Below, one piece after another: positions 16,640-24,336 of a stretch of DNA of 64,000 bases; within the stretch, counting starts at the first letter, position 1, and every line of letters begins with the position of its first letter. The notes beneath the pieces were generated by a model that was not told the DNA's origin, did no database searches, and saw nothing but the letters and a program-made list of their open reading frames with translations. A program made the translations under genes and the position numbers. The DNA comes from Phycisphaerae bacterium. Lineage in GTDB: Bacteria; Planctomycetota; Phycisphaerae; Phycisphaerales; Phycisphaeraceae. The stretch spans positions 248,001-312,000 of the forward strand of contig JAUHZU010000002.1 of the NCBI GenBank assembly GCA_030425705.1. Reading direction: 5' to 3'.

Positions 16640-17986
16640 ATGCAGGATCGTAAATCAATCAATCGCCGGACATTCCTCCAGGGGGCGGCCGCGGCGACGG
16701 TCGGTGCCGCGTGGCTGAACCCGAGCTGGGCCCGGGCCGAGGGCGGCAACAAGCTGCGCGTCGTCGGGGTCGGTGTGGGCGGCCAGGGCTGGCACGACAT
16801 CACCCAGGTCGCCGAGCACCCGGACGTCGCGATTGTCGGGGCGGTGGACGTGGACATGCGTGCGGCCGACCGCGCGGGCGGTGCGCTGAACTGCGACATC
16901 TGGCAGGACTACCGCGAGGCCTTCCGCGACCTGGCGGACGGGTTCGACGCGGTGGTCGTCTCGACGCCGGACCACATGCACGCCTCGATCGCGATGGCGG
17001 CGATGAACATGGACAAGCACGTCTACTGCCAGAAGCCGCTGACCTGGTGCGTGGCCGAGTCGCGTGCCCTCAGCGCGATGGCGCAGCAGAAGGGCCACCT
17101 CGCGACACAGATGGGCACACAGTGGGCCTCGCGTGGCGCAAAGCGGCAGGTGATCGCCGCCATCCGCGAAGGCATCATCGGTAAGATCCAGAAGGTCTAC
17201 GCCTGGTCCGACCGCCCCGCCGGCTGGTGGCCGCAGGGCGTCGAGATCCCCTCCGGCGAGGACCCCGTCCCCCAGAACCTCGACTGGGACCTGTGGATCG
17301 GCGGTGCACCGATGCGCCCCTACAAGAACGACACCTACGCCCCGTTCAAGTGGCGCGGCGTAAAGGACTTCGGCACCGGCGCGATCGGCGACATGGCCTG
17401 CCACATCGCCGACATCCCCTTCTACGCCCTCGGGCTCACCAACCCCACGTCGATGATCTCCCAGGCCAACGACGTCAACGACGACACCTACCCCTCCAGC
17501 CAGAACATCACCCTCACCTTCGCCGGCAACGACAAGATCGACGGCGACACGCTGGAGCTGTTCTGGTCCGACGGCGGGATCAAGCCCGCCGCCGAGGACC
17601 TGGGCGCCCCCGCCGGCTTCGAGGTCCCGCAGAACACCTGCTTCCTCATCGGCACCGAGGGCACCATCGGCTTCCGTCACGAGGACGCCAAGGTCTGGTA
17701 CTGGGTCAACGGCGAGGAGAAGGAGTTCGTCGGCAACCGCCGGCTCCGCGACCGCAACCACTACCACCACTGGGTCGACGCCTGCATGGGCTGGGGCGAG
17801 ACCGAAACCCACTTCGCCTTCGCCAGCAAGCTCACCGAGTCGATGGTGCTGGGCACGCTCGCGTCTCGGTTCCCCGGCCGAAAGCTCGAGTGGGACGCCG
17901 ACAACATGCGCGTCACCAACCTCGACGCCGCCAACGCGTTCATCGCCCGCGACTACCGCGAGGGCTGGGACGTCGAGAACCTCTAG
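16640..17986 (+). CDS. Tat-exported Gfo/Idh/MocA-family oxidoreductase
   Basis: A 448-residue NAD(P)-dependent oxidoreductase of the Gfo/Idh/MocA family. It has a twin-arginine signal (NRRTFLQGAAAATVGAAWL, Arg9-Arg10), a Rossmann glycine motif VVGVGVGGQGWH, and the conserved VVVSTPDHMHASIAMAAM and HVYCQKPLTW (EKP-type) segments. The C-terminal half is the planctomycete-type alpha/beta domain with DWDLWIGGAPMRPY and FGTGAIGDMACH. Such periplasmic proteins are numerous in planctomycetes and are thought to act on sugars or inositols; the substrate is not known. The gene has a long structured leader and a strong terminator, so it is transcribed alone. Confidence 0.93.
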   Translation: MQDRKSINRRTFLQGAAAATVGAAWLNPSWARAEGGNKLRVVGVGVGGQGWHDITQVAEHPDVAIVGAVDVDMRAADRAGGALNCDIWQDYREAFRDLADGFDAVVVSTPDHMHASIAMAAMNMDKHVYCQKPLTWCVAESRALSAMAQQKGHLATQMGTQWASRGAKRQVIAAIREGIIGKIQKVYAWSDRPAGWWPQGVEIPSGEDPVPQNLDWDLWIGGAPMRPYKNDTYAPFKWRGVKDFGTGAIGDMACHIADIPFYALGLTNPTSMISQANDVNDDTYPSSQNITLTFAGNDKIDGDTLELFWSDGGIKPAAEDLGAPAGFEVPQNTCFLIGTEGTIGFRHEDAKVWYWVNGEEKEFVGNRRLRDRNHYHHWVDACMGWGETETHFAFASKLTESMVLGTLASRFPGRKLEWDADNMRVTNLDAANAFIARDYREGWDVENL

Positions 17987-18020
17987 CCCGCCAGTGGCAC
18001 ACACAACCCGCGACTGTTCG

Positions 18021-18054
18021 AAGACGCCCGGCCGACGCCGGGCGTCTTTTTCTT
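18021..18054 (+). terminator. Intrinsic terminator
   Basis: A perfect 12-bp stem AAGACGCCCGGC / GCCGGGCGTCTT with loop CGAC, followed by TTTCTT. It ends the Gfo/Idh transcript. Confidence 0.92.
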
Positions 18055-18070
18055 GCCCGGCCAACCCGTC

Positions 18071-18076
18071 TAGCAT
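18071..18076 (+). promoter_or_regulatory. -10 box (TAGCAT), 6 nt before a start codon
   Basis: TAGCAT followed by GGGGCC and the GTG start of the DEXH helicase at 18083. The upstream gene is closed by a terminator, so this box is the only promoter candidate next to the start. Confidence 0.45.
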
Positions 18077-18082
18077 GGGGCC

Positions 18083-20575
18083 GTGCCGACCGACGCCGCC
18101 GAGCAGTGGATGCAGCAGCGCGGGCTTGTCCCTGCGGCGTTCCAGCGCGCGGCGTGGGACGCGTCGCTCGCCGGCCGCAGCGGGCTGATCCACGCCCCGA
18201 CCGGCACGGGCAAGACCCTCGCCGCCTGGCTGGGCCCGCTGTGCGACTGGCAGGCGCGCCACACCGACGGCTGGTCGCCCCCGCCGCGTGGCCGGTCGCG
18301 CCGCGTCGTCGGCCCGCCGATCGAGGTCCTCTGGATCACGCCGCTCCGCGCCCTCGCCAACGACACCGAACTGGCGCTCCGCGCCGCGGCCGACGGGCTG
18401 GGCCTGCCCTGGACCATCGAGCGCCGGACCGGCGATGTCTCCGCCGCCATCAAGAAACGCCAGCGCGACCGCCTGCCCACCGCGCTCATCACGACGCCCG
18501 AGAGCCTGTCGCTGCTGCTGTCCTACCCCGAGGCGCGCGACCGGTTCCGCTCGCTGCGCACGGTCATCGTCGACGAGTGGCACGAACTGCTGGGCACGAA
18601 GCGTGGCACGCAGACGGAGCTGGGGCTCGCGCGCCTGAGACACTTCAACCCGAAGCTGCGGACCTGGGGGCTGAGCGCGACGCTGGGCAACCTCGATCAG
18701 GCGCTGCTGCACCTCGTGGGCGTCGGTCCGGGCGGGCGTCGGCGGCGCGGCACGATCATCGCCGGGCCCACCGAAAAAGACATCGAACTGGACATCCTGC
18801 TGCCCGAGTCGATGGAGCAGTTCCCCTGGGCGGGGCACATCGGCCTGAAGCTGCTGCCGCAGGTCGTCGAGCGTCTGCGGTCGGCCAACAGCACGCTGGT
18901 CTTCACCAACACACGGGCGCAGGCGGAGATCTGGTTCAACAAGCTGCTGCACGCCGCGCCGGACCTGCTGGGCCAGGTCGCGCTGCACCACGGCTCGCTG
19001 GACCGCGACATCCGCGCGCAGGTGGAAGCGATGCTCGACGCGGGCCGGCTGCGCGCGGTGGTGTGTACCTCGTCGCTGGACCTGGGGGTGGACTTCCCGG
19101 CGGTGGACCAGGTGATGCAGGTCGGTAGCCCCAAGGGTGTGGCCCGGCTGATACAGCGGGCCGGGCGCAGCGGCCACCAGCCGGGCCGGCCCAGCCGGGT
19201 GGTGTGCGTCGCGTCGCACGCGTTCGAGCTGATGGAGTTCAGCGCGGCGCGGTCGGCACTGGCCGAGCGTCGCCTGGAGGACCGCACGCCGTTCGATGCG
19301 CCGTTGGACGTGCTCGTGCAGCACGCCGTCACCGTCGCGGCCGGCGGCGGCTTCGACCCGCAGGCGCTCTACCGCGAGGTGCGGACCGCCGCGTCCTACC
19401 GGACGCTGACACCCGAGCAGTGGCGTTGGGTGATGGACTTCATCGAACGGGGCGGCGAGGCGCTGACCGCCTACCCGCAGTTCGCGCGCGTCGCGCGCGA
19501 CCGGTCGCGGTACCGGCCGTCGTCGAAGCTCATCGAGCGCAACCACCGCCTGGGGATCGGCACGATCGCCAGCGAGCCGGCGATGCTCGTCCGCTACGCC
19601 TCGGGCAAGACGCTGGGCACGATCGAGGAGTACTTCATCGCCCGCCTCCGTCCGGGCGACCGGTTCGTCTTCGCGGGCCGGCTACTGCAGCTCATCAAGG
19701 TCAAGGACATGGTCGCGGTGGTCCGGCGGGCGACCGGGAAGCGCGGCGTGGTCCCGCGGTGGAACGGCGGGCGGTTCCCGTTGTCGACGCAGTTGGCGGA
19801 CGGGGTCGTCGCGCGCTTCGCCGAGGCGGCGCGCGGGGAGCTGGCGGACGAGGCGATGGCCGCGTTGGTCCCGCTGTTGGAGCTGCAGCGCCACATGTCG
19901 GGCCTGCCCGAGCCGGGCCGGGTCTTGGCCGAGCGCGTCACGATGCGGGACGGCCACCACCTGTTCGCCTTCTTCTTCCAGGGCCGGCTGGTGCACGAGG
20001 GGCTGGCCGCGCTGCTCGCGCACCGGCTGACGCGCGACACGCCGCGGTCGGTCGGCATCAACGTCAACGACTACGGCATCGAGCTGCACGCCCCCGACCC
20101 GCTGGACCTCACGCCCGACGACTGGCACCGGCTGCTGGACCCCGACGGGCTGATCGACGACCTGCTGGCCTGCGTCGACGCGACGGTGCTGGCCCGCCGG
20201 CAGTTCCGCGAGATCGCGCACATCGCCGGGCTCATCACGCCGCGGTTCCCCGGCGCACGGGTCCGCGCGAGCGGCCGACAGCTCCAGGCGACCAGCGAGA
20301 TGTTTTTCGAGGTGTTCACCGAGTTCGATCGCGACAACATGCTGCTGCACCAGGCCCGGCGGGAGGTCCTGGAGAAGCAGCTCGAGTTTGCCCGGCTGCG
20401 CGCCGCGGTCGAACGCCTGCGCGCCACGCCGATCGACACCACCGAGCCGGGCGGCCTCACGCCCCTGGCCTTCCCGCTGTTCGCCGACCGCCTCCGGGCC
20501 GAGACCGTGAGCACGGAGAAGTGGGAGGACCGGCTGCGTCGGCAGATCGAGGAGATCGAGCGCGGGCTGGCGTAG
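18083..20575 (+). CDS. Ligase-associated DNA damage response DEXH-box helicase (Lhr-like)
   Basis: An 830-residue superfamily 2 helicase. Walker A is APTGTGKT (residues 38-45) and motif II is the DEWH box in VIVDEWHELLGTKRG, characteristic of the Lhr/ligase-associated branch. SATLGN (motif III) and the motif VI region RLIQRAGRSGHQPG follow. The long C-terminal part is the Lhr-type winged-helix and accessory region. The family is known from four-gene clusters with an ATP-dependent DNA ligase, an exonuclease and the PdeM nuclease; only PdeM follows here. The start is GTG. No Shine-Dalgarno sequence is present and a -10 box sits 6 bases upstream. Confidence 0.93.
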   Translation: MPTDAAEQWMQQRGLVPAAFQRAAWDASLAGRSGLIHAPTGTGKTLAAWLGPLCDWQARHTDGWSPPPRGRSRRVVGPPIEVLWITPLRALANDTELALRAAADGLGLPWTIERRTGDVSAAIKKRQRDRLPTALITTPESLSLLLSYPEARDRFRSLRTVIVDEWHELLGTKRGTQTELGLARLRHFNPKLRTWGLSATLGNLDQALLHLVGVGPGGRRRRGTIIAGPTEKDIELDILLPESMEQFPWAGHIGLKLLPQVVERLRSANSTLVFTNTRAQAEIWFNKLLHAAPDLLGQVALHHGSLDRDIRAQVEAMLDAGRLRAVVCTSSLDLGVDFPAVDQVMQVGSPKGVARLIQRAGRSGHQPGRPSRVVCVASHAFELMEFSAARSALAERRLEDRTPFDAPLDVLVQHAVTVAAGGGFDPQALYREVRTAASYRTLTPEQWRWVMDFIERGGEALTAYPQFARVARDRSRYRPSSKLIERNHRLGIGTIASEPAMLVRYASGKTLGTIEEYFIARLRPGDRFVFAGRLLQLIKVKDMVAVVRRATGKRGVVPRWNGGRFPLSTQLADGVVARFAEAARGELADEAMAALVPLLELQRHMSGLPEPGRVLAERVTMRDGHHLFAFFFQGRLVHEGLAALLAHRLTRDTPRSVGINVNDYGIELHAPDPLDLTPDDWHRLLDPDGLIDDLLACVDATVLARRQFREIAHIAGLITPRFPGARVRASGRQLQATSEMFFEVFTEFDRDNMLLHQARREVLEKQLEFARLRAAVERLRATPIDTTEPGGLTPLAFPLFADRLRAETVSTEKWEDRLRRQIEEIERGLA

Positions 20576-20583
20576 CGGGCCTG

Positions 20584-20589
20584 TAGAAT
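20584..20589 (+). promoter_or_regulatory. -10 box (TAGAAT), 6 nt before the pdeM start
   Basis: TAGAAT followed by CTGCGG and the ATG at 20596. It lies in the 20-base gap after the helicase gene, so pdeM may have its own leaderless transcript as well as readthrough. Confidence 0.42.
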
Positions 20590-20595
20590 CTGCGG

Positions 20596-21273
20596 ATGCC
20601 CATCCCCGGCACCATCCCGCTCGAGCTGGCCGACGAACGCGTGCTGCTCTGCCCGCAGCGCGCGCTGTGGTGGGGGGCGCGGCGGACGCTGGTGATCGCC
20701 GACCCGCACCTGGGCAAGGACGACACCTTCCGCCGATCGGGCGTGCCCGTGCCCGCGTCGGTCGCGCGGGCGGACCTGGCCCGCCTGTCGTCGCTCATCG
20801 GGACGCTCGCGGCGCGTCGGCTGGTCGTGCTCGGCGACTTCTACCACGCCCGGCCCGCGGCCGAGGACCACGGCGAACGCGCGCTGCGCGTCTGGCGCGC
20901 TGCGCACCCGTCGTTGGATGTCCTGATCATCCGCGGCAACCACGATGTCCACGCCGGCCCCCCCGCCGCCGAGCTGGGGATGCAAACGGTTGACGAGGGC
21001 GAGCTTGACCCGCCGTTTGTGTTCCGCCACCACCCGGGGGCGGACGAGCGCGGGCTGGTGCTGGCCGGGCACCTGCACCCGGGCGTGACGGTGTTGCTCG
21101 GGCGTCGCGAGGGCCGGCGCGTGCCGTGCTTCCACATCGAGCCGGCGTGTGTGGTGCTGCCCGCGTTCGGACGGTTTACGGGCACGAGCCGGGCCGAGGT
21201 GTCCCCGGCCGGGTCGGTGTACGCGGTGTCGGACGACGCGGTGACCCCCCTGCCCCGGGCGGTGCTGGCGTGA
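20596..21273 (+). CDS. pdeM: Ligase-associated DNA damage response endonuclease PdeM
   Basis: A 225-residue calcineurin-like metallophosphoesterase. The metal-binding motifs are all present: IADPHLGK (Asp36, His38), LGDFYHAR (Asp81), RGNHD (Asn115, His116) and AGHLHPG near the C-terminus. The RSGVPVP segment after motif I is typical of PdeM rather than general phosphatases. It follows the helicase by 20 bases, which matches the known cluster order. Its stop codon overlaps the next gene's start by four bases (GTGA), so translation of the two is probably coupled. Confidence 0.93.
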   Translation: MPIPGTIPLELADERVLLCPQRALWWGARRTLVIADPHLGKDDTFRRSGVPVPASVARADLARLSSLIGTLAARRLVVLGDFYHARPAAEDHGERALRVWRAAHPSLDVLIIRGNHDVHAGPPAAELGMQTVDEGELDPPFVFRHHPGADERGLVLAGHLHPGVTVLLGRREGRRVPCFHIEPACVVLPAFGRFTGTSRAEVSPAGSVYAVSDDAVTPLPRAVLA

Positions 21274-22226
21274 GTGGCGCAGAGGCGCAGCCGCTCCCGA
21301 CCGCGTTTGTGGATCGGCTGCGCGCATCGCTGCCGGCCGACCGGTTCGAGGCGGTGCTGGCGAGCTTTGGTACGGTCAAGCCCACGAGCTTCCGGGTCAA
21401 CACGCTCAAGGCCGCGGACGACGAGGTGGTCGAGCAGCTCAAGGCAGAGGGGTTGTCGCCGAGCGATGTGCCCGGTGTGCCGCACGCGTTTGTCGTGCCC
21501 GATGCGCAGCGCCGCGCGTTGACCGAGTCGCGGGCGGTCGCGGACGGGCGGGTTTACATCCAGGGCATCGCCAGCATGCTCGCGCCGCTGGTGCTGGACC
21601 CTCAGCCGGGCGAGGCGGTGCTGGACCTGTGCGCCGCGCCGGGGGGCAAGACGCTGATGCTCGCGGCGATGATGGCGAACACCGGCATACTCAACGCGGT
21701 CGAGCCGGGCAGGACCCGGTTCTTCAAGCTCAAGGCAAACCTCGAGCGCGGCGGCGCGACGATGGTGAAGACCTACCTGACCGACGGCCGATCGGTCGGG
21801 CGCAAGACGCCGGACCGGTTCGACAAGGTGCTGGTCGATGCGCCGTGTGCGGGCGAGGCGATGTTCACGACGCGCGACCCGGCGAGCTACGCGGACTGGA
21901 GCGAGAAGAAGGTCGAGCGCTGCGCCCGGGTGCAGAAAGCGCTGCTCTGTGCGGCGCTCGCCGCGGTGAAGCCCGGCGGCAGTGTGCTGTACTGCACCTG
22001 CTCGCTGTCGGTTTCGGAGAACGAGGGCGTCGTGTCGCACACGCTCGGGAAGCTCGGCGATCGCGTCGCGGCCGAGCCGGTCGCCGACCTGCCGGCCGCG
22101 ACGCTGCCCGCGCTGACCGGCTGGCGGGGCAAGGTGTTTGAATCCGGGGTCGGCCACGGCGTGCGGGTCCTGCCCAACGCGACGCACGACGCGTTCTTCC
22201 TGGCTCGGCTGCGCCGGCTGGCGTAA
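21270..22226 (+). CDS. RsmB/NOP-family RNA m5C methyltransferase
   Basis: A 318-residue SAM-dependent RNA cytosine-5 methyltransferase. The SAM loop is LDLCAAPGGKT (residues 118-128). The two catalytic cysteines are in DAPCAGEAMF (Cys193) and YCTCSLSVSENE (Cys244). It has the family's N-terminal RNA-contacting part (TSFRVNTLK) but no NusB-like domain, so it is closer to YebU/RsmF or Trm4-like enzymes than to full RsmB. The exact rRNA or tRNA target is unknown. The GTG at 21270 overlaps the pdeM stop by four bases. The longer frame upstream is antisense-like and ignored. Confidence 0.9.
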   Translation: MSGAEAQPLPTAFVDRLRASLPADRFEAVLASFGTVKPTSFRVNTLKAADDEVVEQLKAEGLSPSDVPGVPHAFVVPDAQRRALTESRAVADGRVYIQGIASMLAPLVLDPQPGEAVLDLCAAPGGKTLMLAAMMANTGILNAVEPGRTRFFKLKANLERGGATMVKTYLTDGRSVGRKTPDRFDKVLVDAPCAGEAMFTTRDPASYADWSEKKVERCARVQKALLCAALAAVKPGGSVLYCTCSLSVSENEGVVSHTLGKLGDRVAAEPVADLPAATLPALTGWRGKVFESGVGHGVRVLPNATHDAFFLARLRRLA

Positions 22227-22285
22227 GAGGGGTACGCGGCGCGGCCGTTTTTCTATAAGATGCGGGTTCCAAGAAAGGAATTCCC

Positions 22286-23344
22286 ATGCTGTCTTCGACC
22301 CGTGTCGGTGCCGCGCTCGCGGTTGCCTTGGTCTTCGGAATGCTCGGCTGCTCGGTCACGAAGCCGGGCACGCCCCTCACCCGGACGGGCGACGAGATCG
22401 TCGTTGCCGGCCAACTCTTCCACACCGGCACGCCTGTGGTGCTGTGGATGGACCCCGGCGGATACGACGCCTATCGCGTCGAAGACCGCTTCGAGCCCCG
22501 AGGGCAGCACGATTGGGACGCGATCAAGGACGAGACCGACTCGCCCAACCGCTACGGCCTGCGCGGTGAACGCACGATGTCCGACGAGGACTTTGAGCGG
22601 CTGCGCGGCGGCGGGTGGACCCTCGAAGAGTTGCAAGACACGGTCGACCTGTTCGTCATCCACTACGACGTCTGTGGCCACAGCGCGTTCTGTTTCGATG
22701 TGCTCCACGACCACCGCTGCCTGTCCGTGCACTTCATGCTCGACATTGATGGCACGATCTACCAGACCCTCGACCTCAAGGAGCGCGCCTGGCACGCCAG
22801 CCAGGCCAACGACCGGTCCATCGGCATCGAGATCGCCAACATGGGTGCGTACCCGCCCGGCGACGACGTGACGCTGGCCAGGTGGTACCAGCCCGACGAT
22901 ACCGGCCGGGTGCGGATCACCCTGCCCGCGGCGCGCGGCGACGGCCGCGTGCGCACGCCCGGCTTTGTCGGCTACCCGCTCCGGCCCGAGCCGGTCCTCG
23001 GCGCGATCCACGGCCGACAGCTCCGCCAGTACGACCTCACCCCCGAGCAGTACGACGCGCTGATCAAGCTCACCGCGACGCTCGCCGAGGTCTTCCCCAA
23101 CATCCCGCTGACGTATCCTGCCGACGGGCTCGGTCGGCCGCGCTACGACGTGCTGACCGACGAGGAGTACGCCAACTACCAGGGGCTGATCGGCCACTAC
23201 CACCTGACCACCGGGAAGATCGACCCGGGCCCGGCGTTCCAGTGGGAGTACGTCACCGAGGAGGCCCGCCGGCTGCTGGGCCGACGCCGCGTCGAGACCC
23301 GGCTGGGCGATGCGCCGGCGGACGGAACCGCGACGGGCGGCTAA
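22286..23344 (+). CDS. N-acetylmuramoyl-L-alanine amidase, lipoprotein
   Basis: A 352-residue exported lipoprotein (lipobox FGMLGC, Cys22) with an Amidase_2 (PGRP-like) zinc hydrolase fold. Zinc-ligand candidates are the His in LFVIHYDVCG and the His in KERAWHAS; the core strand is SVHFMLDIDGTIYQTLDL, followed by SIGIEIANMG. It would cleave the amide bond between muramic acid and the stem peptide. A wide insert after the core (YPPGDDVTLARWY onward) sets it apart from typical AmpD. AAAGGAA lies 8 bases upstream of the ATG. It meets the ROK kinase gene tail to tail with a four-base overlap. Confidence 0.87.
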   Translation: MLSSTRVGAALAVALVFGMLGCSVTKPGTPLTRTGDEIVVAGQLFHTGTPVVLWMDPGGYDAYRVEDRFEPRGQHDWDAIKDETDSPNRYGLRGERTMSDEDFERLRGGGWTLEELQDTVDLFVIHYDVCGHSAFCFDVLHDHRCLSVHFMLDIDGTIYQTLDLKERAWHASQANDRSIGIEIANMGAYPPGDDVTLARWYQPDDTGRVRITLPAARGDGRVRTPGFVGYPLRPEPVLGAIHGRQLRQYDLTPEQYDALIKLTATLAEVFPNIPLTYPADGLGRPRYDVLTDEEYANYQGLIGHYHLTTGKIDPGPAFQWEYVTEEARRLLGRRRVETRLGDAPADGTATGG

Positions 23345-24237
23345 GCCATCTGCGAGGCGCCGATCGCCCCGGCCATCGGGCCGAGGTTGCCGACCGACAG
23401 CGACCACACGTCCGGCGCGACCGGGCTGAGGTCGTCGAGTACCGCGTCGCGCACCCGGTCGAGCACGGGTAGGAAGACCTGCGCGATGCCGCCCATGAGG
23501 ACCACGTGGTCCATGCGGTAGAGCGCGAGGCAGATACGGATCGCGCGGGCGAGCGCGGCGACGGCCTGCGGCATGGCCGGGTGGTCGACGCAGGCCGTAG
23601 GGTTATCGACGGGCATGCCCGCGGCGCGGAGGGCCGGCGCACCGACGTAGGCCTCGAGCGCCCCGCGTCCCGCCGCCTCGGAGGTGGGGGCGTCCGGGTC
23701 CCCGCCGGAGACGTCCATGTGCCCGAGGTGGCCGGGCGTGCCGCGGGTGAAGGTTAGCGGGTGGCCGTGGTCGAGGATCGCCCCGCCGACACCCGTGCCC
23801 AGCGCGAGATAGAGGGCCCGGCCCGCGAGCGGGTCGTTCATCCACTGGCTCATCGCGGCGGCGAGCTGGTCGGTGACGACGCGTGTCGGCAGCGGCGCGC
23901 CCATGACTTGTTCGACCCACGCCACGCCGTCGAGCCCCGACAGGGCCGGGACGTTGCCGCTGATGACGATGTGCCGGTCGCCCTCGACCGGGCCGGGCGC
24001 GGACAGCCCGACGCGATCGATCCGGGCGCGCGTCTCGGCGGGCTGGCCCGCGAGCATCGCGTCCAGCGCGTCGCGCACGACACTCGCCAACGCTTCAAGG
24101 GTCGGCTGGCGGTACTCGGCGGACTGGCCGGTCGCGACGGTCTCGCGCTGGTCGTCGAGCAGCGCGAGCTTGGCGGACCCGCCGCCGATGTCGATGCCCA
24201 GCGCGAGGGGCGGTTTGGGGTCGGGTTGGTTTGGCAT
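23341..24237 (-). CDS. ROK-family sugar kinase
   Basis: A 298-residue ROK-family kinase. The ATP phosphate-binding motif is LGIDIGGGSAKLALL (around residue 15), the sugar-binding region is VISGNVPALSGLDGV, and the catalytic Asp is in VVTDQLAAAMSQW. The second nucleotide motif is LALGTGVGGAILDHG, and the C-terminal HVVLMGGIAQ is conserved. It probably phosphorylates glucose or a similar hexose, which fits the alpha-glucan genes nearby. The usual ROK zinc motif CxCGxxGCxE is absent: after GHLGHMDVSGGDPDAP there are no clustered cysteines. Confidence 0.87.
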   Translation of the reverse strand: MPNQPDPKPPLALGIDIGGGSAKLALLDDQRETVATGQSAEYRQPTLEALASVVRDALDAMLAGQPAETRARIDRVGLSAPGPVEGDRHIVISGNVPALSGLDGVAWVEQVMGAPLPTRVVTDQLAAAMSQWMNDPLAGRALYLALGTGVGGAILDHGHPLTFTRGTPGHLGHMDVSGGDPDAPTSEAAGRGALEAYVGAPALRAAGMPVDNPTACVDHPAMPQAVAALARAIRICLALYRMDHVVLMGGIAQVFLPVLDRVRDAVLDDLSPVAPDVWSLSVGNLGPMAGAIGASQMA

Positions 24238-24336
24238 GGCGGTCGGCGTTAGAATCTTTTATAAGACTTGGGCTGATATCTTAGCGACTCGGACCCGCCC
24301 GCCCCGCCGGGGCTTCTATTTTCCTGGAGACCGCCT

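Noticed and set aside
16655-19546. A 963-codon minus-strand open frame opposite the Gfo/Idh and helicase genes
   Set aside because: Same artefact; it crosses a strong terminator and two genes and shows no domain.
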